DNA from: Hetaerina americana
Lineage: Eukaryota > Arthropoda > Insecta > Odonata > Calopterygidae
Length of the DNA: 64,000 nucleotides
Assembly: GCA_022747635.1 (NCBI GenBank)
Contig: JAKTNV010000009.1
Span: 1,438,501-1,502,500, forward strand
Direction: 5' to 3'
Shown here: in pieces, positions 54,181-64,000 of the stretch
Position numbering within the stretch: position 1 is the first letter of the stretch
Layout of the letters: every line of letters starts with the position of its first letter
Notes under the pieces: model-generated
Seen by the model: only the letters and a program-made list of their open reading frames with translations
Told to the model about the DNA's origin: nothing
The model's database searches: none
Program-made: the position numbers and the translations under genes

Positions 54181-55103
54181 CAAGATTTGCCTCAAAAGTA
54201 GTATGACTTTTTATTTCCCAGATAGACGGACCGACGGGCGACGGTTTCTCTGGCTATGTTCGAGGGAGGGGAGTGTCAGGAAAGGTCAGAGGCTGGTGGT
54301 AGTTGGCTCTCAACCTTTGCGGAGTGCGGGTCGTTCGTTTGCGAAACTTCTATGGTGTGACCTCGTTACGCGCTGCCATGAACCGGTAATGGGACCACTG
54401 CTACGCCATCATTTTGGATGAAACTGGGAAAACCCGGGAAAGAGACTCATGGCAGCTTATAATGTTAACTCCGTGGGTAGATCGGGTGATTTTGAGTAGC
54501 ACAAGTTGTTTCGGGAGAGTAGAGAAGATGTTTAAGACGCCGAACGTTGAGGGCGCCCTTCGAACTCAAAAGGGGACGAAATACTTGCTTGCTAGTGAAT
54601 GCTTTGTTGGACAGGAATCGCAGATTAATTATTCGCATGGTTTCCGATCATCCATTAGAATTTCTCAAAATGATGTGCATCGAATTTTGAGTGAAATCAT
54701 GGCCATGAGGAAGGTGTGTGAGGGGGGAGTTAAGTGCCGCGAGTGCTCTCTGGCAAAACAAAAGGAAACTCAAACGCGGATCCGCCAAGGGATTCTCGAC
54801 CTAGAGAGTGAGGACCCAAATATTTTTTTAACAATGCGTCACCTGACCGTCGTCTTCTTCCACTGCATCAAAACCGTGCACCACGGCTCGTTGGAAGGGT
54901 TACAACAGGCCGTGACGAGAGAGCTTCACGGCATTCCGGGCCCAGCCGCCTTCCGGAAGGCGCACGAGGCGTGGAAAACCCGCTGGCAGCGAAGCGTGGA
55001 CGCCCAAGGGTGCCACTTCGAAGACTTTTCAGCGAATGCATCAATTCTGGCAGTAAATGCTTTTTTAATCGACTAAGTCCTACCACTTTTGGGGCTGACC
55101 TTG
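54181..55103 (+). mobile_element. Decayed, internally deleted mariner
   Basis: Left end CAAGATTTGCCTCAAAAGTA after TA; right end, read inward, CAAGGTCAGCCCCAAAAGTG. The interior has a decayed N-terminal domain (HRILSEIMAMRKVCEGGVK near 54690) joined near 54840 to a C-terminus (GLQQAVTRELHGIPGPAAFR, RWQRSVDAQGCHFEDF). The catalytic centre is gone. Same family as 43849. The TA on the right is mutated or shifted. Confidence 0.8.
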
Positions 55104-55109
55104 TTAACA

Positions 55110-55232
55110 GGCATCACTCTCGATCACCTAAGCCTTGACGGGGGGGGCTGTGCATTCTGATGACCCCTAAGGGTGTGCTGGTGGTAGCAAAGGTAATTGC
55201 TCCTGGCAGGGCCACCCATGGCAAACGGGTTA
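55110..55232 (+). mobile_element. RTE 5' end fragment
   Basis: AGCCTTGACGGGGGGGGCTG, GATGACCCCTAAGGGTGTGC and GCTCCTGGCAGGGCCACCCA follow the leader at 45400-45495. Truncated after the leader and joined to a CR1-like relic. Confidence 0.7.
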
Positions 55233-55239
55233 TTTGGTC

Positions 55240-55620
55240 CAAGTGGTATATTTTAGAAAACCTGGTAGAACTTATATAATTCATTAATGGACCTTTTCTC
55301 CAAACGATCCCAGATATCGGACAGTTACCCAAGTGCAAAGCAAGAAACCATCCCTTTCTGACCTTTTCGTTGCATTTCCTTACTCCCCAACTAATGAAAC
55401 CTAGTTCCTTTATGGCTAACCCATTAAAGGTTTGGTATCAGTAAAATACCCAAGTATTTCAGCTGTTCTAAAATGCTTAACTCAATTCCGTCTATATAAC
55501 ATCTTGTCTTTTGGTTTCAACCTTTGGTGACGCACATTTATTTATATTAAATGCTAACCCCCATTTCTTGCTCCAAACCAATGTATCTCTGGACATTGCC
55601 GTGTCGTGCTTATAACTCAC
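55240..55620 (-). pseudogene. CR1-like RT relic, reverse strand
   Basis: Minus strand: WSKKWGLAFNINKCAS after the catalytic box, a KYLGI-like block, KEMQRKGQKGMVSCFALG, and a WDRLEKRSINELYKFYQVF tail, in several frames. Decayed. Confidence 0.6.
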
Positions 55621-57307
55621 AGTCAGAGAAAAAGGCCACAACTGAATGATGGGTGACCACAATCACCTGAAGAAAGCCGAAGCTGCGGACAGGACTTCTC
55701 TGCAGGAGGAGTTCTCATCGCCTGCGTTGCATGCTCCGTATCCGCACTGGTGGCGATATCGATGCACTTAAGGTTGCTTTCAAACGCTGTCAAATAGCCG
55801 TCGGACGTCATCCCGTGGAGTAGTCACTCCTCGCGATTATAACCCATTGGCAAAAATCATTGCAACATTAACGCATATGTTATTGAAGAAAAACGATTTT
55901 AATCCTCTAAACACTCTTCTATATACGCTTAGAGGGTCATGGGTGTGGCGTAGCCAGAGAATTAGCAAGAGTATTAGAAGGGAGACTTGAGGAAGGTGGA
56001 GATGGAGGAGGTGGGAGGGAATCAGTGGACAAAGGAAGAGTCCGAACTTGGAAGTGTAGCTATGTCGGGGGAGGAGAGCGTCGTCGGGGGAAATCAGAAG
56101 GCAGGGCGGAGGGAGAGGGAGGAAACAGAGAAGTGGAGAATGGGGAATGAATGGCCGTGATATGAAGGAGAATGCTGAGTTGTGGGTCAGAGGAAGATGC
56201 GGAGGAGAGGCCTTCTGGGCCGGGAAGCAAGAGCATCCTCACGCAATCCTTGTTTCACAGCATACTATATATAGGCTGAGGCCGTCCCAAAATCCAACCT
56301 TTAATAAATAGAGTAATTGCTTTTGAACGACCATCACCTCAGTTTTGAATTTAGTCGTGTTTAGAACACCGCCGATTGGATTCCGCGACTCAATTTCACG
56401 ATAGCGTTTCCCGAAAAAACAATTCGAATTTGAAGTAATTTCCCGTTACTCCCCCTCCGATGGTGGGCGGGTGCTGTCGATGGTGCGCATTCGGTGCTTC
56501 CGAATGCGCACTTAAGGCGTTAAAAGGAGGCCTCTCTCTCGACTGGACGCTCTGTTTGCAGCCGGGCAAGTGTTTCGAAATGTCTCCCCTCTCGCCCGGA
56601 CCGAACGGGAAACACCTCCTCCGAAGCCAAGGGTGGACAAGGGGGGGGATTCATCCCCCGACCGCCTCCGCTTCGACCGGGAGAGGGCACGTAAGTGGAA
56701 GGGGCGGCGGAGGGCCCGTCCCCCGACACACCACCCACTCGCCCTCTGGCTTCCTCGTGGAGCCGATTTGGGGCCGTCGAAGACGGCTGGGATGGGCGGG
56801 GTGGGGCGGGGATGGGCGGAGTGGGGCGACGCATGAAAAAAGGTAAGAGGTCCTCTTCGGAGTAAAAAGAACAGGGTGGAAAAAATTAAACTTCCAAAGG
56901 TGTTATTCACCCCTGAGACACATACCCTCATTGGTCGGTCCGCCGGTTTTGGTCTTCTTTATTTTTTTGTAGCCAGGGATAAGATAGCTTGGAGGTGATT
57001 TATTGGGTCTAAGTCGGAAAAGTGGTCCTCGGTTCCATCGGCCCACTCCTTCAGATGCGACCGCGGCGGGAGATTCCACAAAGGTCGGAGAGGGGAGGGG
57101 AGAGGGGGAAGAGGGAGAGACCGTGGGAGTGGCCTCGGGGTTCCTTGAAGGGACGGTCTAAGTGTTGGCACATCATAAGAAATACAGCTTCACAATGTGC
57201 AGAATGTCGCCGCAAAAGCGCGTTACAGGGGCCCTTGGGAAATCAGACGCGAGAAAAAGGGGAGGCGTTTAATGCTGGAGGGAAGTGACATATGCCCATC
57301 AAATACC
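55621..57307. other. No gene recognised; GC-rich patch
   Basis: 55621-56280 has no recognisable feature. 56460-56850 and 57030-57160 are GC-rich with CpGs and long open frames on both strands (128, 139, 104 codons) that lack domains, so they look compositional. A CpG-island-like patch near a gene outside the window cannot be excluded. Confidence 0.45.
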
Positions 57308-57880
57308 AGACAACGCGGGCGATGAAAATAACTTTGTGAATGGCGCAGCAAACAATTATTGAAACGCCTTAGGTTCCGACGGGCAGTGACGTAATGATCA
57401 GTTTAAGAACTAAGACGCAAAGTGTGTACTCGAAGATATTTCCAATAAATAATCACCGCGATGCTTGAAAAACTATTTCCATTTTCCGCGAAGCGTTACT
57501 TCCACCACATCACGCCTGAAAGCATTTCCTCCCTTGAGGAGCATCAGACTTGGGTACGAATGACTTTTGTAAATTAAAATTAAAAGTAATTAATTTTCTT
57601 GAAATGCTTACGGTGACGAGCATGGCGCAGGGGTATTTCTGCATTTTTTTAAACTAAATTAAACGAAAAACTTGAAATCCACATCCACACAATACCCCGC
57701 AAGCCGTCGTAAGGACGTGTGGCGGGGTGTATAGGTCACCAGCTATTCTGCATATATATCCTCATGCACCTGGCACCCCGCGGACCACCAAAAACCTCGT
57801 GGAAAGGGGGCGACAGAATCATGCAACATGCCTAAACGTATATTATGAGTATTGCATGGTTAGCAGCCATTATTTCTACG
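57308..57880 (+). repeat. 0.58-kb duplicated segment, copy 2
   Basis: 573 bp matching 30402-30989 in direct orientation. Here the (AT)n tract is only 8 bases, against 24 in copy 1. It includes the same minus-strand CR1-like 3' end (ATACCCCGCAAGCCGTCGTA at about 57691). Confidence 0.9.
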
Positions 57881-60141
57881 TACTCCGTGTGGAAAAACAA
57901 ACTCCTCTTTCATCATGAAGGATTTCCACCATGGTACGCTTGAAATTGTTTAAATCGTAAATGGATTTAAAAGTTTAAAACTATTAGAGGTATTCAAAAA
58001 GTCAATTCCATCTCTACGCACCGGCGATGCTGCTGTATTTTACTCGTAACAGGTACTTTTAAAAGAAATCACCCAACAGAACGCGACAGCTGGGAAAGGA
58101 AATGCAGGCGTTCGTCGCTTAGAGGGTCAAGCAAGACAAATTGGGATACTGATTATACGAGTAAAAATATTCCCTAAGATTTCTTAAGAAATTGATTGAG
58201 AACATATTGCGTAATTACAACATCATTAAATGCTTTTTACACGAAAAATCAATTAGATTATTTTTTCTCTTCTCATTCGTGAATTTCTCCCCGCCGTTCG
58301 GTAACATCCAATGTCGAATGCCGCCCTTTATTTCTCCCGCGGCATGTCGGACAGGTTGGCGCGCGATGGGACGCACTAAAGAGGGCAGCTCAGATGGCAG
58401 TTGATCGTGCTCGTGATTCGTGCTCGTGATTAGCATTGGGCTGAAATGGAATTTGTTGCATTGTTTGCCCGAAGTGCATGTGCATATGGCCCGAGTTGCC
58501 CTTCTCTTTTTGATTTGTCCAATTAGTTTCATTCCCTGCCCCATTCTCATTGTCACTTCCTCATTCCTCTGCATCGGTCCACTTCACCTTGCGCATCGTC
58601 ATCTAAAAACACATTTCAAAACTTTCCAAAAGCATTTCATTATTCCATTTTAACTGCCAATGCTACCATGATATAGGACTGCAGATGGGCGAACAATATA
58701 CGTATCTGCACATTTGAACTCGTTCACCGCCAATGAGTTTCCTGTACGAACATTTAGGTAATTCGACAATGATTTATTCAGGAATATTAATGCTATGGTG
58801 AACAAAACAATCACAAAAATGGAATGCATACATATATTTGGCGAAATGAAATGGAGTATTTCCTTATCCCGTCGCGGGTTAAAATGAAAAAAAAGGTAAT
58901 TAGCAGAGTGAAGGAACTGCTCATTTCTCGTAATTACCGCCGAAATATGAAAGAGCGCCTTGCGTGGTCAAGTACGTCAAGTTTCTCATTAGTGCAATTT
59001 TAGTGACTTTGTATGGATTTTGAACTTATATATGCCAAACGTTAAAATAAGACCAACTCACGCCCGATGTCCACCGTATATGAGTTCACCGTTCACAGTG
59101 ATTCCGACAAATTTGCGAACACAATCCATCTACTCTTATTTACTTTATCACACGCTAAGCCAACGCGAATTTTAGTTTTGAGCTATTTTTTTCCAATTAT
59201 TTTTGTAGAATAGTCTATATGCAACAAAGAATTAGTATAAGAGCGGTTACAGGTTTCGTAAAATTTTATTGATGCATCCAATTTGAAGAGGTAGATTTCT
59301 ACATCCTGCGTATGCTATTATATTTCTACCTCCAACGGTATTATCTTAATATACCCTTTAAAGTATTTTTTATTTTTTGATATTTTAACTTTGTTACCTA
59401 AAAGTTATTCAAACATTTGAATGTGATGATACATTCAGACAGTCAAGAGAGAGAGATTAAAGATAAAGTAATATTTTTTTTAGAATTAAACGCTCAGTGT
59501 ACGATGGTGTTAAGATATGGAAATGATAATCGAGAACCGTAATGATGAGAGATTGGAAATGGTAACTGGGGGAAAGAAAAGACAGATTATGTACCTGACG
59601 AACAGGTAATGACTACGAAAATGGAAATGTTCCTAGGTTTTATCATCCACAAACATATACATATAGTTAATGTGGTCATTCTGCGGGGGATGTGGTGCTT
59701 TTACCGCTAAAATTTGGCATACTTAGGTTGCTAGTCCTCGTCAGCATATTAATGTTAGTGCGTGCAAATGGCCAGGGTTTTATGTAATGACGATATTTAT
59801 CAACTGCTGATTGCATCCAATGAAGTGGGTTCCCATACTTGCCTCTTCACGAATATCCTTAATGCAAGTGCAGCTATTAAGAGAGAATATTTTCCGTCAG
59901 ATGCATAATTGGAGCAACGACTATGGAAATAATTAGATATTCTATTAATGCTAGGAATTTTCCCGCGAAATCTATTAATATAATCTTTGAAGTTTGCGTA
60001 CACATTAAGAAGGTCTACTAAAAATATATAACTAAAGAGAATTCCTACGAATGAATTATATTTAACGCAATATTAGTGGGTATAGTACATAATGAATTAC
60101 AAAGAGGACAAAAATGAGCGTTACAATGCGTATATTTCGTG
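57881..60141. other. No gene or element recognised
   Basis: AT-rich sequence with short unconvincing frames on both strands (for example 58192-58653). Confidence 0.5.
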
Positions 60142-60153
60142 CCTATTCCTCGT

Positions 60154-60461
60154 AGTAGTAGTAGTTTTTAGGGAAGGCGACCGACAGCTGAGGTCCTTTG
60201 CGCCATAGGGGATGGACAGGAAAGGATGAAGGGTGGAGAGAAACCCGGCGTCGGCATTTGCCTTCTCTTTACGAAAGGCGCCAAGGGGTCCGCAGTTTAA
60301 CGTCCCATCCGACGGACGGCGTACTCACTCAAAGTGCCCTCCACAAAACACCTGAAGCAGGGATCGAGATACCTCTGAAAAATATTCAACACCGCCGGGA
60401 TTTGAACCCGAGCCCTCTGGGTGGGAAGCTAGTACGTTAGCCCCCGCACTATCTCGATCCC
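60154..60461 (-). mobile_element. SINE family 1, full length, reverse strand
   Basis: Minus strand; same order as 29607-29919 with (CTA)n tail at the left, B box GGGTTCAAATCCCG (about 60396-60409) and head at the right. CCTATTCCTCGT at 60142-60153 and 60462-60473 is a 12-bp target duplication. Confidence 0.92.
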
Positions 60462-60473
60462 CCTATTCCTCGT

Positions 60474-61113
60474 GCCACGCGGTCAGCGTAAGCCGGAAAA
60501 ATCCGATTAAAGGAAAGAATTCTAAAGCACGGTGGGAAAATATTAATGAAACGCAACTTACTGAGTGCGATAAACGCCAATGTCAATTAAAAAATAGTAC
60601 GGTCTGCATGGTCTTTGGGGAAAATACAGTCCACTTATTTTCGGCAATCAATGGTCAGCAGAAGACATCTTGTAATGGGAAAAGTCGACATAACTCGCAG
60701 GATTGCTTAGGGAGCTACAATTTCTACTTGGCGACCGTTGACATAATTCTTAAAATTGCTCCCCAGATGCCTTTGACCGGATTTTCAATCAATATTAACG
60801 GAAAAGAATACAAACACCCTGATTGAAGTGGACCTAAACAATTAAATAAAAAAGTTCCACCTCTGCGCTACGGACTTGCAGACAAGGAGATTAGCTCTCC
60901 GCCAGCGACGCGGATACACGTAAAGAGACGAGTGAAACAATCTGAGGTTACTAAGGAATGATAGCGATCCAGCACTCAATTTTTTGCCACGCCAAACTCC
61001 TCGCTGCGAATGTGCGCCTTTTATTGGCGCCACTCTCGCATGCGGATTAATCATCTCGCTATCCATTGTCACTGTTCGATCACTTCCAGGGATGGAGTCC
61101 CGAAATAAATAAA
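60474..61113. other. No gene recognised
   Basis: A 72-codon frame (60608-60826, plus) has no known domain. Otherwise plain sequence. Confidence 0.45.
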
Positions 61114-61532
61114 TACAGGGTGCGACTACATAACTTCCTTTTTTTGAAATGCGCGCCAATCAGGCTGTGGAGGTCGCAAGAGTGGTCTCACTCGACACCC
61201 GGGGTTCTTTTCCCCGCCCCGGTCGGGCGCCATAATGCGTTGGAACGGTGAGGAGCATGCTTTGCCGCGGAGGCCTACTTTTCGAACGATGTGTTCTGTG
61301 ATTGCAACCCAGCGGGCCTTCCGAAATCGCTTGGTTAGGGTCACGACGAACGCCAGATATCGGCTCATTCAGTGCATGGACAACGGGAGGCGTCGCCTAC
61401 CTGATTTAATTTTGTAACCTGTGTAAAAAAATTAAAATATGTTCATACATAAAAAATTATAAAAATATTTTGTTTCGTAAAATAAGTTTTATTGCGTTCC
61501 GAGAAGAGGAAGTTATGTTGCCCCACCTTCTA
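61114..61532 (+). mobile_element. Short Tc1/mariner-superfamily deletion derivative
   Basis: About 415 bp between TA dinucleotides (61114-61115 and 61531-61532). Imperfect inverted ends share ACATAACTTCCT; left CAGGGTGCGACTACATAACT, right (read inward) GAAGGTGGGGCAACATAACT. The interior keeps only the first residues and the last residues of a transposase. Confidence 0.78.
61235..61417 (+). pseudogene. Transposase remnant, ends only
   Basis: 60 codons: MRWNGEEHALPRRPTFRTMC with SVIATQRAFRNR, the N-terminal helix-turn-helix start of an IS630/Tc1-type transposase, joined near residue 35 to RLIQCMDNGRRRLPDLIL, which looks like that family's C-terminus. All catalytic residues are deleted. Confidence 0.65.
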
Positions 61533-63317
61533 CTAGGATCTCATTACCGGGCACCAACTGTAAATTGTTCCCCGTGTACGATGAACATGGCTATATAATT
61601 GAAATGCAATTCCGCTGCGTCAATATAGTTCGACTTGGGAGGGTCTATTGAATACTACACAAAGGACTGAAGACAAAAATTAAATGACTTTGTGACGCAA
61701 GGCGTGGAAGGGTAATGCTATTATCAAAAACAGAAAGTTAAGACATCGATATCAAAGGCAAGCTCCCATTGGGGGAGGGTCTGGGAAAATGTTAAGGGAA
61801 CACAATTGGCACGTGCAACCTCCTTTGCAGTCACCAGAAACATGGAATATTCTCACCAAGGTATTTTTTATTTTTTCCTACCATCTCTCGAAAACCAAGA
61901 GATTTAATGAAAAAAATAAACATTGCATCAAGGGATCGAATCTACAGAGGCCCTTTTGACGTGCCAATTATCGTCCGCCAATTCGCCAAAATGTTTACAC
62001 CGCATTTCGAAATTTGAATATTTATGTGAATAAGAATGTAAATATAAAGGTCGTTGGTCCAGGCGCCGAGCACTCCCGCCTGCCCACGAGAGTGGCTAAT
62101 CTGAAGAGAGTCGAAGCGAACAGCTTCTCTGCGAGGAATGCCTGAATTCCACTCAACCCTTTTAATTGAGCGATTCTCATCTTAAAAGGATAATTATTTT
62201 TTCCACTGTTTTTCCGACCGTGAAAGATAATAAATTCTCGATGATGGGGAGGTCGATGGACCGCGCCGCGGAGATCATCACATTTTGAGCAATACTTCAA
62301 ACCCAAATCTCGAATTCAAAACCTTATCGAATTATACGATAGAAATAAATGCCCCAAGGTTAGTGGAATGGTGGTGATTGGGTATCCGATCAGCAATAAA
62401 AAAGAGGAAATCAATATAATTAACACATATGGCAAAAATATACGTTTTTCGGCGAAAATGTCCAGGAATTGAAACTATGGCAATGGATACGCGTATTTTC
62501 ATTTCAACTTAACTGTATCATTTACGTTTAATGTGCTGGATGGACAAACGAAATGAAAGTCCAAATAGAGGCAAAATAATGAAGACTTTTTCAAAAAATC
62601 GGAACAATTACCATGGAATACACATTGTCTGCAGTACAATAGCCCTTTGACTTTACAGGGAAACTCTACACTCTTGCATGCTACAAAGGATTTATCATTC
62701 AATATAGTTTGTGAAGATATCATTAAATTGAACATTGTAAAATATTTAAAAATGATTATTCGATCTTGGAAATAGTTATTTTCCATTAAAATAAATTCAC
62801 ACTGTCACTTCTTTTGTCTTAGGCCAGAGACTATATTTGTTTTCTTCAAAGTCCGAACAAGAGCATCGTCTGTGTTTTAACACCCATTCCTAAAACGGAT
62901 CCAGGACTGAATTGCAAGAAACTGACGATCATCGTCACTCTACGGACTCCCTCCAAATCAGCACCGGATGATTCCCATCCGTCGACCAATTTCCAAAATG
63001 GCCATTCCACATTATTTCCCGTGTGAACCTCATTCCAATCAGCGCCCACACCCAAGCCAGTCCACTCGATTAATTTGCGATTAATGGTTCGAATGATGAA
63101 GAATTGATAATCACTGCGTGATGGAAGTAGCATCTGAGTGACTTCCTCTAAAACTCACGGTAATCTGCCAAAGGTTTGCTTTGGAAAGTGAGGGGACGGC
63201 CTCCTGCGCACCAAAACCAACGCTTCGTAGATGACGACGCCTCTCTCCACCAAACAGCATTTCCTTTTCCAACTGCTGCTTGTGCTTTCTAAGGAATGCT
63301 CCGTTTCTGAAAAGATC
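61533..63317. other. No gene recognised
   Basis: AT-rich, with short frames on the minus strand (62022-62306, 62499-62786, 62846-63133) that show no domain. Confidence 0.45.
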
Positions 63318-63412
63318 AAAAGACTAACCGGGAGTGTCCGATGGATTTGAACCCTTGTGGTCAACTGCCGAGGCATATACTGTACACCCCCAAAGCCATG
63401 ACCCTCCGGTTA
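63318..63412 (-). mobile_element. Possible tRNA-derived SINE head
   Basis: Minus strand: ACCGGAGGGTCATGGCTTTG at one end and GGGTTCAAATCC (B box, about 63346) at tRNA-like spacing, then ACACTCCCGGT that could pair with the start. The middle is not a good tRNA fold by eye. No second copy in this window. Confidence 0.42.
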
Positions 63413-63731
63413 ATTTGCATAGGAGCCATTGCGAGGATCACCGGCCAATTTACTCATTGTGTCAGAATTAAACTACACCGATATGCGCATAGATGATGAA
63501 CCTCTTCGCTCGGCTGTTTATCGCCATTCTGGAGAGTCAGTCAGTCATCAGCTACATTTTTAAAAACTACCCATGACACCAGCCATTTTTAAATAAGACA
63601 AGTTAAAAATTATGATAGCATCGCAATATGCATTTGTACACAACCTGTATATAAGTATCGAGAAAATTTTCAGGAAAAAATAGATTTACTGTTTCAGATA
63701 TTGCTTCCATGCGTCTCAAAGTTCTTCAAAG

Positions 63732-64000
63732 TACGAGGGTGGCCTGAAAAGTTTCCGACCTAACAAAGTTGAAAGACATTTTTTCAAAAATATTCAAACA
63801 TTTTCTGAGTCGGAAACTTTTCAGACCCCCATGTATAACCCTTTAGAGCGTCAACACACTTTTGCCATTGCGGCTTTGCCAAAGACTCGAAGGCTCCCTG
63901 GTAGGCGGAAGGTCATCAAGGGTACAAGCGTGCGAGCTTCTTTGACGACGGCACTTAAGGGTCCAATGTTGGTGTCCTTTGAGGGAGGGAGGATATCACT
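63732..64000 (-). mobile_element. 3' end of a mariner on the minus strand, running off the window
   Basis: TA at 63732-63733, then CGAGGGTGGCCTGAAAAGTT, a mariner-type terminus. Reading the minus strand, a decayed C-terminus is visible: LSAVVKEARTL near 63940, then after a frameshift GAFESLAKPQWQKCVDALKG, which fits the family's KCIDAQG ending. About 65 bp before the end there is a second, inverted near-copy of the terminus (GTCGGAAACTTTTCAGACCC at 63810). The 5' part lies beyond 64000. Confidence 0.75.

Noticed and set aside
56460..56931. Overlapping frames of 128, 139 and 104 codons
   Set aside because: They lie on both strands of a G/C-run-rich patch and translate to Pro/Gly/Arg-rich low-complexity sequence.

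Overview
The window looks like repeat-dense, gene-poor DNA from an arthropod, most likely an insect; I could not fix the order. The evidence is eukaryotic: a mariner transposase with TA-flanked inverted repeats, several non-LTR retrotransposon clades (CR1-like, RTE, jockey), Penelope-like elements with GIY-YIG endonucleases, tRNA-derived SINEs with A/B boxes and target-site duplications, (TA)n microsatellites, and no operons. I found no host gene that I can defend. Almost every protein-like stretch belongs to a mobile element.

Layout. 1-22240 is an AT-rich satellite array of about 168-bp monomers. In its clearest part the monomers alternate between two types, giving a dimeric unit of about 336 bp. 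Array orientation flips near 295 and near 11167. The array is broken up by a jockey LINE fragment (600-1812), a deleted mariner (2351-3107), a 5'-truncated CR1-like LINE with a 7-bp duplication (4625-5508), a near full-length RTE LINE (5630-9024), an apparently intact mariner (9746-11049), and a nested cluster at 14058-20389: a CR1-like LINE that received a 199-bp piece of its own family, and a jockey element split by a Penelope-like element with a hammerhead-like motif.

22241-34930 is mostly non-coding. It holds a fold-back inverted repeat (22602-22995), a mariner relic, a possible TATA/initiator promoter with a signal-peptide-like start (25112-25420), SINEs, CR1 3' ends, and one copy of a 0.58-kb duplication whose second copy lies at 57308. 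34935-39367 holds CR1 and RTE pieces.

39368-42819 is the most interesting unit. It is a compact LTR retrotransposon with nearly identical 1.1-kb LTRs, a primer-binding site, a polypurine tract, a 4-bp target duplication, and one open frame encoding a Gag-like protein that carries a PHD finger. There is no protease, reverse transcriptase or integrase. It sits inside a CR1-like reading frame, so the empty site can be inferred.

42820-55620 is another nested cluster. It contains a Penelope relic, mariner relics, an RTE LINE split by a deleted mariner, and a Penelope-like element bounded by 260-bp inverted copies, with several junctions on (TA)n tracts. 55621-64000 is mostly plain sequence with a SINE, a Tc1/mariner deletion derivative and the end of a reverse-strand mariner running off the window.

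The elements act as donors and targets for one another. Autonomous-looking machinery (one intact mariner frame, one long CR1 RT frame, RTE) lies beside non-autonomous passengers (deleted mariners, SINEs, the gag-only LTR element).
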